Source of the DNA: an uncultured Lentisphaeria bacterium | Lineage (GTDB): Bacteria > Verrucomicrobiota > Lentisphaeria > Oligosphaerales > Oligosphaeraceae | DNA length: 34,667 bases | Direction of reading: 5' to 3' | NCBI GenBank assembly: GCA_945827525.1 | Contig: CALZPA010000006.1 | Coordinates: forward strand, 1 to 34,667 | Shown: piece after piece, positions 17,126-24,946 of the stretch | How positions within the stretch are numbered: position 1 is the first letter of the stretch | Layout of the letters: each line of letters starts with the position of its first letter | Notes under the pieces: model-generated | The model's database searches: none | Seen by the model: only the letters and a program-made list of their open reading frames with translations | Told to the model about the DNA's origin: nothing | Translations under genes and position numbers: made by a program

Positions 17126-18883
17126 TCACATGCTCTCGAGGGTTCCGATGGTGAGGGCGGCGAGTCCGGCCTTGAGGATGTCCCGGACTCTGGCGGAGAG
17201 CTGGAGTCGGGTGGCCCGGAGGGCGTCGGAGTCGGCGTTGAGGACGGAGCAGGCGCGGTAGAAGGCGGAGAAGTCCTTGGCGAGGTCGAGGAGATAGGCG
17301 GCGATGACGGAGGAGTCGAGTTCGCGGGCGGCCTTGCGGAGGGCGTCGCCGTAGGCGGCGCAGCGGATGGCGAGCCGGTGTTCGGCGGGGGTTTCGAGGA
17401 GGCTCCAGTCGGGCTGTGCCTGGGGGGTCTCCTCGGCCTTGCGGAGCATGGAGGCGATGCGGGCGTAGGCGTAGAGGACATAGGGGCCGGTGTCGCCCTC
17501 GAATTTGATGGAGGCCTGGGGGTCGAATTTGATGGTGGTCTTGGGGTTGACCTTGAGGAGCATGAACTTGAGCGCGGCGATGGAGATGACGGCGGCGCGC
17601 TCGTCGAGGTTGTCGGGGAGGCTGTCGCCGGCGCGTTCGACGGTGGCCTCGCGGGCGAGGGCTTGCATCTCGTCCATGAGGTCGTCGGCGTCGACGACGG
17701 TTCCCTCGCGTGACTTCATCTTTCCGGAGGGGAGGTTGACCATGCCGTAGGCCATGTGGGTGAGCTTGTCGGCCCAGCCGTAGCCGAGGGCGCGGAGGAT
17801 GTCGAAGAGGACCTTGAAGTGTCGGATCTGCTCGTCGGCGACGACCCAGATCTGCTGGTCGGGGTTGAAGTCGCGCTGCTTGAGGAGGGTGGTGCCGATG
17901 TCCTGGGTGACGTAGACGGAGGTGCCGTCCTTGCGGAGGACGACCTTGGAGCCCTGTGTGGCGTCGTCGAAGTCGAAGACGACGGCGCCGTCCTCGCGGC
18001 GGCGGAAGACGCCGCGCTCGAGTCCGTCGGCGACGATGTCCTTGCCGAGCATGTAGGTCTGAGACTCGAGGTAGAGCTTGTCGAAGCGGACGCCCATGCG
18101 GGCGTAGGTTTCGGCGAAGCCGTCGAAGACCCACTGGTTCATGGTCTGCCAGAGCTGTCGGACCTGCGGGTCGTTGTCCTCCCAGGCCTTGAGCATGGCC
18201 TGGGTGGCCTGTCCGATCTCGGTCTCAAGGAAGAGCTCGTCGTCGGTCTTGTCGGCGAGTTCGGGCTTCTGCTGGCGCAGTTCGGTGACCTGCCGCTTGA
18301 ATTCGCGGTCGTAGGTGACGTAGAAGTCGCCGACGAGGTGGTCTCCCTTCTTGCCGGCGGTCTGTGGGGTGACGCCGTTGCCGAAGCGCTGGTAGGCGAG
18401 CATGGACTTGCAGATGTGGATGCCGCGGTCGTTGACGAGGTTGACGCGGATGACGTCGTGTCCGGCGGCCTCGAGGATGGAGGCGGTGGCCATGCCGATG
18501 CAGTTGTTGCGGACGTGTCCGAGGTGCTGCGGCTTGTTGGTGTTGGGGGCGGAGAATTCGATGAGGATGCGCCGGCGCTCGTCCTGGGGGAGCCTGGCGC
18601 CGTCGAGGATGGCGGTGGGGCTGGCGACGGTGTCGCGCATGAGGGCGTCGGTCTTGAGGGTGACGTTGACGAAGGCCTTGACGACGTCGGCGCTCTGGAC
18701 ATCGGGGTGCTGGAGGAGCCTGTCGCGGACCTGCTGTGCGACCTGCATGGGGTTCTGCCGGAGGGCCTTGGCGAAGGTGAAGCAGTTGACGGTGAGGTCG
18801 GCGCTGAAGTTGGGCGGGCAGATGTCGGCGGTGACGGGGATGCCGAAGTGCTGGGACAGATCCTGGAGGAAGGTGAAGTTCAT
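17126..18883 (-). CDS. argS: Arginyl-tRNA synthetase
   Basis: APNTNKPQHLGHVRNNCIGMATASILEAAGHDV (HIGH-type motif) and GKMKSREGTVVDADDLMDE (KMSK region); C-terminal DALR-type anticodon domain. Confidence 0.95.
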   Translation of the reverse strand: MNFTFLQDLSQHFGIPVTADICPPNFSADLTVNCFTFAKALRQNPMQVAQQVRDRLLQHPDVQSADVVKAFVNVTLKTDALMRDTVASPTAILDGARLPQDERRRILIEFSAPNTNKPQHLGHVRNNCIGMATASILEAAGHDVIRVNLVNDRGIHICKSMLAYQRFGNGVTPQTAGKKGDHLVGDFYVTYDREFKRQVTELRQQKPELADKTDDELFLETEIGQATQAMLKAWEDNDPQVRQLWQTMNQWVFDGFAETYARMGVRFDKLYLESQTYMLGKDIVADGLERGVFRRREDGAVVFDFDDATQGSKVVLRKDGTSVYVTQDIGTTLLKQRDFNPDQQIWVVADEQIRHFKVLFDILRALGYGWADKLTHMAYGMVNLPSGKMKSREGTVVDADDLMDEMQALAREATVERAGDSLPDNLDERAAVISIAALKFMLLKVNPKTTIKFDPQASIKFEGDTGPYVLYAYARIASMLRKAEETPQAQPDWSLLETPAEHRLAIRCAAYGDALRKAARELDSSVIAAYLLDLAKDFSAFYRACSVLNADSDALRATRLQLSARVRDILKAGLAALTIGTLESM

Positions 18884-18962
18884 GTTGCGGTTGTGTGTGG
18901 TGGGGGAGGGGCAGGTGGGTGGTGGTGGTGTGGGCGTGGGCGCGGCGGCGGTGTGGCCTGGT

Positions 18963-20264
18963 TCAGCGGAGCGGGCGGTCGCGTCGGATGGCGGCGGAGT
19001 TGCCGTGTCCGTCGAGTCCCTCGCGTCGGGCGAAGGTCTCGATGAGGGGGAGTTCTCGGAGGAGTGCGTCCTGGCCGTACTCGACCATGCTCATGCGGCG
19101 GAAGAAGAGCTCGACGGTGAGTCCGGAGAAGTAGCGTCCGGCGCCGCCGGTGGGGAGGACGTGGGAGGGGCCGGCGACGAAGTCGCCGACGGGCTCGGGA
19201 GTCCAGGGGCCGAGGAAGATGGCGCCGCAGGCCTGGACGCCCTCGGCGGTCTGCCGCGGGTTCTCGGTCATGATCTCGAGGTGCTCGGGGGCATAGTCGG
19301 TGGCGAGGCGGGTGGCCTGCTCGAGGGAGTCGACGGCGATGAGGAAGACGCCGTTGGAGAGGACTTTGCGGACGCATTCGCTGCGTGAGAGGCGCGCGCT
19401 CTGGGCGTCGAGCTCGTCGCGGACCTGGGCGATGAGTTCCTGGGAGGTGGCGACGAGGACGGCCTGCTCGCGTCCGGAGCCGTGTTCGGCCTGCGAGAGG
19501 AGGTCGGCGGCGATGTAGGCGGGGCTGGCGGTGTGGTCGGCGATGATCATGATCTCGGAGGGTCCGGCGACGAGGTCGAGGGCGACCTCGCCGTACATGA
19601 GTCGCTTGGCGGCGGTGACGTAGGCGTTGCCGGGGCCGACGATCTTCTCGGCCTTGCGGATGGTCTGGGTGCCGTAGCCCATGGCGGCGATGCCGTAGAC
19701 GCCGCCGAGCCGGTAGACCTCGGTGACGCCGGCGGCGCGGCAGGCGAAGAGGATGGCGGGGTTGACGCGTCCGCCGGGGCCGGGCGGGGTGATGACGCAG
19801 ATTTCGCGGACGCCGGCGGCGGCGGCGATGGCGGCGGTGTGGACGGTGGTGGAGACGAGTGGGGCGGTGCCTCCGGGGATGTAGCAGGCGACGCGGTCGA
19901 GGGGGGCGAACTTCTCGCCGAGGGTCACGCCTGGACGCGGCGAGAAGGACCAGGGCTGGGGGAGGCGCTGTCGCGAGAACTGGCCGACGTGTTCGACGGC
20001 GGCGCGGATGGCGGTCTTCGTCTCCTCGTCCATCTGGGCCTCGGCCTGGTCGAGCTCCGCGTCGGGGACGCGGAACTGGTCGGGGGTCAGGTCGGCGTGG
20101 TCGAACTTGGCGGCGTAGCGGGCGACGGCGGCGTCGCCCTCGCGGCGGATGTCGGCGAGGATGGGGGCGACGGCGGCGTCGATGGCGGGGTCGAACGCGG
20201 AGCGCTGGAGCAGGGGCTTGAGGTCGTCGCGGAAGGAGGGCGAGCTGGAGAGGAGGATTTTCAT
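18963..20264 (-). CDS. hisD: Histidinol dehydrogenase
   Basis: GEKFAPLDRVACYIPGGTAPLVSTTVHTAAIAAAAGV, IVGPGNAYVTAAKRLMYG, AGPSEIMIIAD, LSQAEHGSGREQAVLV, GPSHVLPTGGAGRYFSGL. Confidence 0.96.
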   Translation of the reverse strand: MKILLSSSPSFRDDLKPLLQRSAFDPAIDAAVAPILADIRREGDAAVARYAAKFDHADLTPDQFRVPDAELDQAEAQMDEETKTAIRAAVEHVGQFSRQRLPQPWSFSPRPGVTLGEKFAPLDRVACYIPGGTAPLVSTTVHTAAIAAAAGVREICVITPPGPGGRVNPAILFACRAAGVTEVYRLGGVYGIAAMGYGTQTIRKAEKIVGPGNAYVTAAKRLMYGEVALDLVAGPSEIMIIADHTASPAYIAADLLSQAEHGSGREQAVLVATSQELIAQVRDELDAQSARLSRSECVRKVLSNGVFLIAVDSLEQATRLATDYAPEHLEIMTENPRQTAEGVQACGAIFLGPWTPEPVGDFVAGPSHVLPTGGAGRYFSGLTVELFFRRMSMVEYGQDALLRELPLIETFARREGLDGHGNSAAIRRDRPLR

Positions 20265-20357
20265 GGTGTCGGCGGGCAGAGGGGAGGCGGTTTCTATCGT
20301 GGGGGTGGCGCGCAGGCGCCGGATGGGGGGCGGGGACGGGGAGGCCGTCGCCGCCCG

Positions 20358-20720
20358 TCAGGAATGGTGGTGGTGGCCGCAGCCGCAGTCGCAGTCGTCG
20401 TCGTCGTCTGGGAGGTCATGTATTTCGAGGTCGTCGTCGCCCTTGGAGACGAGTTTGATGGAGGGGTCGACCTTGACGAGGACGAAGTAGTCGGCGTCCT
20501 TGAGGAGGGGCGTGCCGTCGGAGGGGAGGATGTTGCGGGCGGCGCTGGAGGGGATCTGGAAGAGGGTGCCGTCGTCGGCGACGCAGGCGATGCGTCCGTT
20601 GGTGACGGAGGCCCGTCCTCGGAGGCACTGGAGGCTGACCTTCTGGCTCTGCGGGTCGGTGACCTTGACGAAGACGACGCAGAGCTTGCGTCCCTCGAGC
20701 TGCTGTGGGGAGACCGTCAT
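20358..20720 (-). CDS. Small protein with acidic, Cys/His-rich putative metal-binding tail
   Basis: MTVSPQQLEGRKLCVVFVKVTDPQSQKVSLQCLRGRASVTNGRIACVADDGTLFQIPSSAARNILPSDGTPLLKDADYFVLVKVDPSIKLVSKGDDDLEIHDLPDDDDDCDCGCGHHHHS. Start at cat 20718-20720. Confidence 0.75.
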   Translation of the reverse strand: MTVSPQQLEGRKLCVVFVKVTDPQSQKVSLQCLRGRASVTNGRIACVADDGTLFQIPSSAARNILPSDGTPLLKDADYFVLVKVDPSIKLVSKGDDDLEIHDLPDDDDDCDCGCGHHHHS

Positions 20721-20736
20721 GGGCGTGTGGCGGGTG

Positions 20737-20826
20737 GTGGATGGGGTGGATGGGGGATGGATGGGGCGAATGGGGGGATGGATGGGGCGAAGGGGGCGGA
20801 TGGGGCGAAGGGGGCGGATGGGGCGC
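20737..20826 (+). repeat. G-rich 9-nt tandem array, ten consecutive units
   Basis: gtggatggg gtggatggg ggatggatg gggcgaatg gggggatgg atggggcga agggggcgg atggggcga agggggcgg atggggcgc. The last part has an 18-nt higher-order period. Confidence 0.92.
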
Positions 20827-20870
20827 ACGGCGTCCGCCCCCGGCTCCAGTCGTTTGGCGCACAGTCTGAC

Positions 20871-20876
20871 AATATA
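20871..20876 (-). promoter_or_regulatory. Putative -10 element (TATATT) upstream of the small Asp/Cys/His protein gene
   Basis: Reverse strand TTCAAAGGCTATATTGTCAG. A near-identical TTCACATGGTATATTGTG lies at 29566-29571 upstream of the RNB gene. No convincing -35. Confidence 0.4.
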
Positions 20877-20926
20877 GCCTTTGAACGGCAAAACTCCAGC
20901 GTGGCGGTCATCTGGGGGAGGCGTGG

Positions 20927-23044
20927 TCAGTGTGCCTCCGCGGTGTCGATGAAGGCGTCCTGGAGGTCGCGGGTGAGGTCGTTGAAGCGTGTGTTCCAGC
21001 CGCAGACGCGGACTTGGAGGTTGCGGTGGCGTTCGGGGTTTTGCTGTGCGTCGCGGAGGACGGCGGGGTCGAGGACATTGAAGTGGACGAAGAGTCCGCC
21101 GACGTTGAAGTAGGTTCGGATGAGGGAGGGGATGACCTTGTGTCCGTCGGGTCCGGCGAGTGCGGAGGGGTGGAGGGTGACGTCGAGGACGGTGCCGTCG
21201 GGGCAGTCGGCGTGGGGGATGCGCGCGGCGGAGAGGAGCATGGCGGTGACGCCCTCGGTGTCGGCCCCGAGGGTGGGGTCGATGTTTTTGGAGAGGTTGG
21301 AGTGGGCGAGGCGTCCGTCGGGGGTGGCGCCGGTCTGCCGTCCGTAGTCGATGAAGTGGTCGATGGACCAGATGCCGCACTGGAAGTGGCCGCCCTTGGC
21401 GTTGGGCTCGCGGTTGATGCGGGCGGCGATGGCGGCGGCGAGTTCGGCGAGGAGGCTGTCGGCGGCGGGGTCGTTGTGTCCGTACTTGGGCGCCTTGGCG
21501 AGGAGTCGCCGCCGGAGCTGCTCGTGTCCCTGCCAGTTGTCGCGGAGGATGCGGCGGAGCTCGTCCCAGGAGACGAGATGGTGCTGGAAGACGGCGTAGT
21601 CGATGGCGGCGAGGGAGTCGGCGAGGGTGGCGATGGCGGCGCACATGATGCCGGAGGTGGCGTAGGTGGTACCGGCCTGGGAGACGTCTCGGCGGCTGTC
21701 GATGCAGCAGGTGAAGGAGCCGGAGAGGAAGGGCGAGGGGTTGACCTGTGGCCAGGCGCGCTCCCAGTCGCGGGCGGTGCGGCAGGTGTCGGCGACGATG
21801 GTGTCGAGGAGGTCGAGGGCGCGTTTTCTGACGTCGGCGAAGGAGCTCGGTGGCGTGGGGTCGTCGAGGATGAGTTCGGCGATGCGCGCGAGGTTGATGG
21901 TGGCGCTCATGGTGCAGGAGAGTTCCTTGCCCATGATGGCGGGCTCGTAGCAGCCGATGGGGAGGAAGTCGATGACGTCCTCGGGTCGCTTGCCGTGGCG
22001 GGTGAACATGTCGTAGGCGGTGTCGTCGTTGGCGAAGACGATGGCGTTCTGGCCGTGGCGGATGGCGTCGGCGAGAAGGTCGAGGCGCGCGTCCGAGGTT
22101 CCGCGGTGGACGCGGAAGGAGAGTTTGGGGTCGATGGCGGCTCGTTTCCGCCAGCAGTCGAAGGCGAGGTCGGTGAGTTCGTTGGCGAGGTCGTGTCCGT
22201 CGGGTGTCCGTCCGCCGAAGCAGATGTTGTTGCCGGCGCCGAAGTGCTGGGAGGAGAATTTGTCGAAGAAGAAGCAGGTGAGTTCGGCGGCCTGCTCGCG
22301 GGTGAGGATGCCGGCCTGGAGGTCGTGGCGGTAGAAGGGGAGGAAGAGCTGGTCGAAGGTGCCCTGGGAGCGGACGTACTCGCCCTCGATCTCCTGTATC
22401 TGGTTGAAGAGGAAGGCGAGCTGGAGGGCCTGGTGGTAGGTCTGCGGCGGGTTGTCGGCGATGGCGTCGAGGGTGTCGATGACGCGGACGGCGTGGGCTC
22501 TGCGGGCGGTGTCGGCGAGGCGGCGGACGTAGGCGGAGGCGGCGTCGTAGACGATGGTGACGGCGGTGAGGAAGTTGCGCTCGTCGTCGGACTGGGCGAG
22601 GGGGAGGGCGTTCTGGGCGCGGTCATGGAGTCCTCGGAGCCCAAGGGCGAGGATGCTTCTCCAGTCGGGTGAGGTGTGCGAGAGGTCGAGGGTGGGCCAG
22701 GCGACGTTGCGCGCGGCCCAGGGGCAGGGTTCGATGGCGTCGCCGGCCTGTCGTCTCCAGGTGCTCTGGAGGTGCCAGAGGAGCCGTCCGGAGTCGATGT
22801 GGTCGGCGAACCAGTCTTGCGGGTCGACGCGGAGCCGCGCGTGTCGGAGGATGAGTTCGAGGGCGCGGGCGCGGATGAGGATGCGGGGGGTGCCGTCGGC
22901 CTCGCCGTCGGCGACGAGCCGTTCGAGTTGCGGGCGGAGCTGTTCTGCGCTTTGTCCGGATGCGTCGTCGAAGGGGATGTCGGGGCTGTACTGGCGGTCT
23001 AGGCTGTCCCTGACTTGGTCGTAGGTGTTCCAGAGTTGGGTCAT
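20927..23044 (-). CDS. Glycyl-radical enzyme, pyruvate formate-lyase-like
   Basis: Active-site Cys motif LPIGCYEPAIMGKE and C-terminal Gly-radical-like motif VRVCGWNTRFNDLTRDLQDAFI; GRE-like NEPNAKGG..., TPDGRLAHSNLSKNIDPTLGAD. Confidence 0.85.
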   Translation of the reverse strand: MTQLWNTYDQVRDSLDRQYSPDIPFDDASGQSAEQLRPQLERLVADGEADGTPRILIRARALELILRHARLRVDPQDWFADHIDSGRLLWHLQSTWRRQAGDAIEPCPWAARNVAWPTLDLSHTSPDWRSILALGLRGLHDRAQNALPLAQSDDERNFLTAVTIVYDAASAYVRRLADTARRAHAVRVIDTLDAIADNPPQTYHQALQLAFLFNQIQEIEGEYVRSQGTFDQLFLPFYRHDLQAGILTREQAAELTCFFFDKFSSQHFGAGNNICFGGRTPDGHDLANELTDLAFDCWRKRAAIDPKLSFRVHRGTSDARLDLLADAIRHGQNAIVFANDDTAYDMFTRHGKRPEDVIDFLPIGCYEPAIMGKELSCTMSATINLARIAELILDDPTPPSSFADVRKRALDLLDTIVADTCRTARDWERAWPQVNPSPFLSGSFTCCIDSRRDVSQAGTTYATSGIMCAAIATLADSLAAIDYAVFQHHLVSWDELRRILRDNWQGHEQLRRRLLAKAPKYGHNDPAADSLLAELAAAIAARINREPNAKGGHFQCGIWSIDHFIDYGRQTGATPDGRLAHSNLSKNIDPTLGADTEGVTAMLLSAARIPHADCPDGTVLDVTLHPSALAGPDGHKVIPSLIRTYFNVGGLFVHFNVLDPAVLRDAQQNPERHRNLQVRVCGWNTRFNDLTRDLQDAFIDTAEAH

Positions 23045-23071
23045 GGGGGTCTTCCTGGGGGTGGCGTGGGG

Positions 23072-23512
23072 TCAGTAGGCCTGTGGGATGGGGATGCCCT
23101 GGAGGTCTGGGCTCTGGGTGTCCTTGGCGAGCTCGACGGAGGCGTGCCAGAGTCGTGGGGAGCCGTCGGCGGCGCGGTGGAGGTGGCGGACGAGGTTGAG
23201 TGCGCGGACGCCGGCGTCGACGTCGAGTCCGTTCTGGGAGAAGGTGGCGTAGCAGGAGCGGAGGAAGTCGGCGTAGGCGCGACGGGCGCGCTGGAAGTCG
23301 GTGGCCATTTCCGAGGCGGAGATGCAGGCGGCGACGATGTGCGCGGCCTCCTGGGTCTGCTGGGGCGTGAACCAGAGCTTCTGTCCTTCGCGCGGGGTTC
23401 GCTCGGCGGTGAGTCGGGGCTGGCTGTTGCCGTGGGGGGCGAGTGAGGCGCAGGAGGGGGCGAGGAGGAGCGCGGCGGCGAGGGCGAGGAGGTGGGCGTG
23501 CTGGAGGCGCAT
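23072..23512 (-). CDS. Predicted lipoprotein of unknown function
   Basis: Start re-assigned to MRLQHAHLLALAAALLLAPSCASLAPHG: signal peptide with lipobox-like LAPSC. Confidence 0.65.
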   Translation of the reverse strand: MRLQHAHLLALAAALLLAPSCASLAPHGNSQPRLTAERTPREGQKLWFTPQQTQEAAHIVAACISASEMATDFQRARRAYADFLRSCYATFSQNGLDVDAGVRALNLVRHLHRAADGSPRLWHASVELAKDTQSPDLQGIPIPQAY

Positions 23513-23517
23513 GGTGG

Positions 23518-24234
23518 CTAGCTTTCGCATTTGTAGGAGATGGTGAGGAGGTCTGGGAAGCGGTCGAGGAGTTCCTGTGTGAGCTTGAGGCAGGCGTCGG
23601 GCTGGCGCAGGCTGATGGAGGTGTCGAGGAAGAAGGTGGCGCGGTAGACGGTGGCGGTCTCGGTGTTGGCGACGCTGAGGTTGAGGGAGGCGATGTCCAG
23701 CTTGTAGGCCTGCTCGAGGAAGCCCTTGACGTCCTCGAGGCGTGCGCTGCTGCGGGCCTCGACGAGGAGCTGGAAGGGGTAGAGGCGATGGAGCTTGAGC
23801 TCGAGCCACTTGCCGGAGAAGATGACGAGGAGTCCGAGGAGGGCGATGAGGACGGCGGGGAGGCAGAGTCCGATGCCGCAGGCCATGCCGAGTGCGGCGA
23901 CGAACCAGAGGCAGGCGGCGGTGGTCAGTCCCTTGACGGAGAAGCCGGTCTTGATGATGGTTCCGGCGCCGAGGAAGCCGATGCCGGAGACGACCTGCGC
24001 GGCGATGCGGCTGATGTCCTTGGAGTAGACGAGCTGCTCGGTGTCGGCGGGCATGGAGATGAGGACGGAGTTGATGGTGAAGAGCGCGGAGCCGATGGCC
24101 ACGAGGGTGTGGGTTCGCAGGCCGGCGGCACGTCCGTGGATGTCGCGTTCGAGACCGATGAGGGCGCCGCAGAGGGCGGAGACCAGGATGCGCCGGAACA
24201 GCTCCAGCAGCAGGGGAAGGCTCAGGTTGAACAT
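23518..24234 (-). CDS. MgtC/SapB family membrane protein
   Basis: FRRILVSALCGALIGLERDIHGRAAGLRTHTLVAIGSALFTI and VVSGIGFLGAGTIIK: canonical MgtC motifs, followed by an ACT-like C-terminal domain. Confidence 0.93.
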   Translation of the reverse strand: MFNLSLPLLLELFRRILVSALCGALIGLERDIHGRAAGLRTHTLVAIGSALFTINSVLISMPADTEQLVYSKDISRIAAQVVSGIGFLGAGTIIKTGFSVKGLTTAACLWFVAALGMACGIGLCLPAVLIALLGLLVIFSGKWLELKLHRLYPFQLLVEARSSARLEDVKGFLEQAYKLDIASLNLSVANTETATVYRATFFLDTSISLRQPDACLKLTQELLDRFPDLLTISYKCES

Positions 24235-24334
24235 GGGAGGGGCAGGAGTTGGGGGAAAGGGGTTGACTGGACGGCTGGCAGATTCCTGATGGGTGAAACT
24301 CTGATTCTCGTTCAGGTATGTGCCGGAAAAGGAT

Positions 24335-24362
24335 AAAATAGATGCTCTTTTGGCCGTGTCAA
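24335..24362 (-). promoter_or_regulatory. Promoter TTGACA-N16-TATTTT upstream of mgtC-like gene
   Basis: Reverse strand TTGACA CGGCCAAAAGAGCATC TATTTT, about 100 nt from the start at 24234. Confidence 0.6.
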
Positions 24363-24403
24363 GCGTGTGTCCTGGCGGCGTCCGGCTCGGGTGGGGGGCT
24401 AGG

Positions 24404-24946
24404 CTACTGGCGGTGTCCGATGGGTTGTCCGACGATGTCGTCGAGGCTGACCTGTCCGTGGAGGTGTTCGGCGAGGGGCATGGCCCGGTTGTCGCCGGCG
24501 ACGAAGGCGTGTCCGGGGCGGACGGTCTCGGGGGGGCGGTTCCAGTCGCAGGCGGCGTGTGGCGGGAGCCAGGGCTCGTGTCGTGGCTGTCCGTTGACGA
24601 GGAGCTGTCCGTTGGCGAAGGCGACGGTCTCGCCCTCGGTGGCGAGGACGCGCTTGAGGAGCATGACGTCGTGTCCGCTGTAGGCGATCATGACGATGTC
24701 TCCGGGCTTGGGCGGATGGTTTCGGAAGGCGGGTGTCCAGCAGAGGAGGAGCTGTCCGGTGCGGAAGGTTGGGAGCATGGAGTCGCCGTTGACGTAGGCG
24801 GGGATGCAGAGGGTGGAGAAGAGCCACCAGGCTCCGGCGGCGACGAGGGCGAGCCGGAGCAGGAAGGGCCAGGTGAGCCTGGGGAGGACGAACTGGCGGA
24901 GCCAGTGGGGGGCGGCGTGGCCGTGTGGGGGGTGCGGGGAGGTCAT
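24404..24946 (-). CDS. lepB: Signal peptidase I (S26)
   Basis: TM anchor, catalytic Ser in VNGDSMLPTF, Lys in LLKRVLATEGETV, GDNRAMPLAEHLHG. Start overlaps the rodA stop by 4 nt. Confidence 0.85.
   Translation of the reverse strand: MTSPHPPHGHAAPHWLRQFVLPRLTWPFLLRLALVAAGAWWLFSTLCIPAYVNGDSMLPTFRTGQLLLCWTPAFRNHPPKPGDIVMIAYSGHDVMLLKRVLATEGETVAFANGQLLVNGQPRHEPWLPPHAACDWNRPPETVRPGHAFVAGDNRAMPLAEHLHGQVSLDDIVGQPIGHRQ

Noticed and set aside
18884-18962. G/T-rich spacer between hisD and argS as another nonamer array
   Set aside because: Low-complexity ggtgg runs, but I could not phase them to a consistent 9-nt period.
20717-20911. 64-aa ORF encoding APSAPFAPSAPFAPSIPP across the G-rich array
   Set aside because: Proline-rich peptide is a by-product of 9-nt repetition; no conserved domain, and it overlaps the probable leader.
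24235-24334. Mg2+-responsive riboswitch (M-box-like) in the mgtC leader
   Set aside because: The leader is short and I could not identify the conserved M-box core; it would need Infernal/Rfam.
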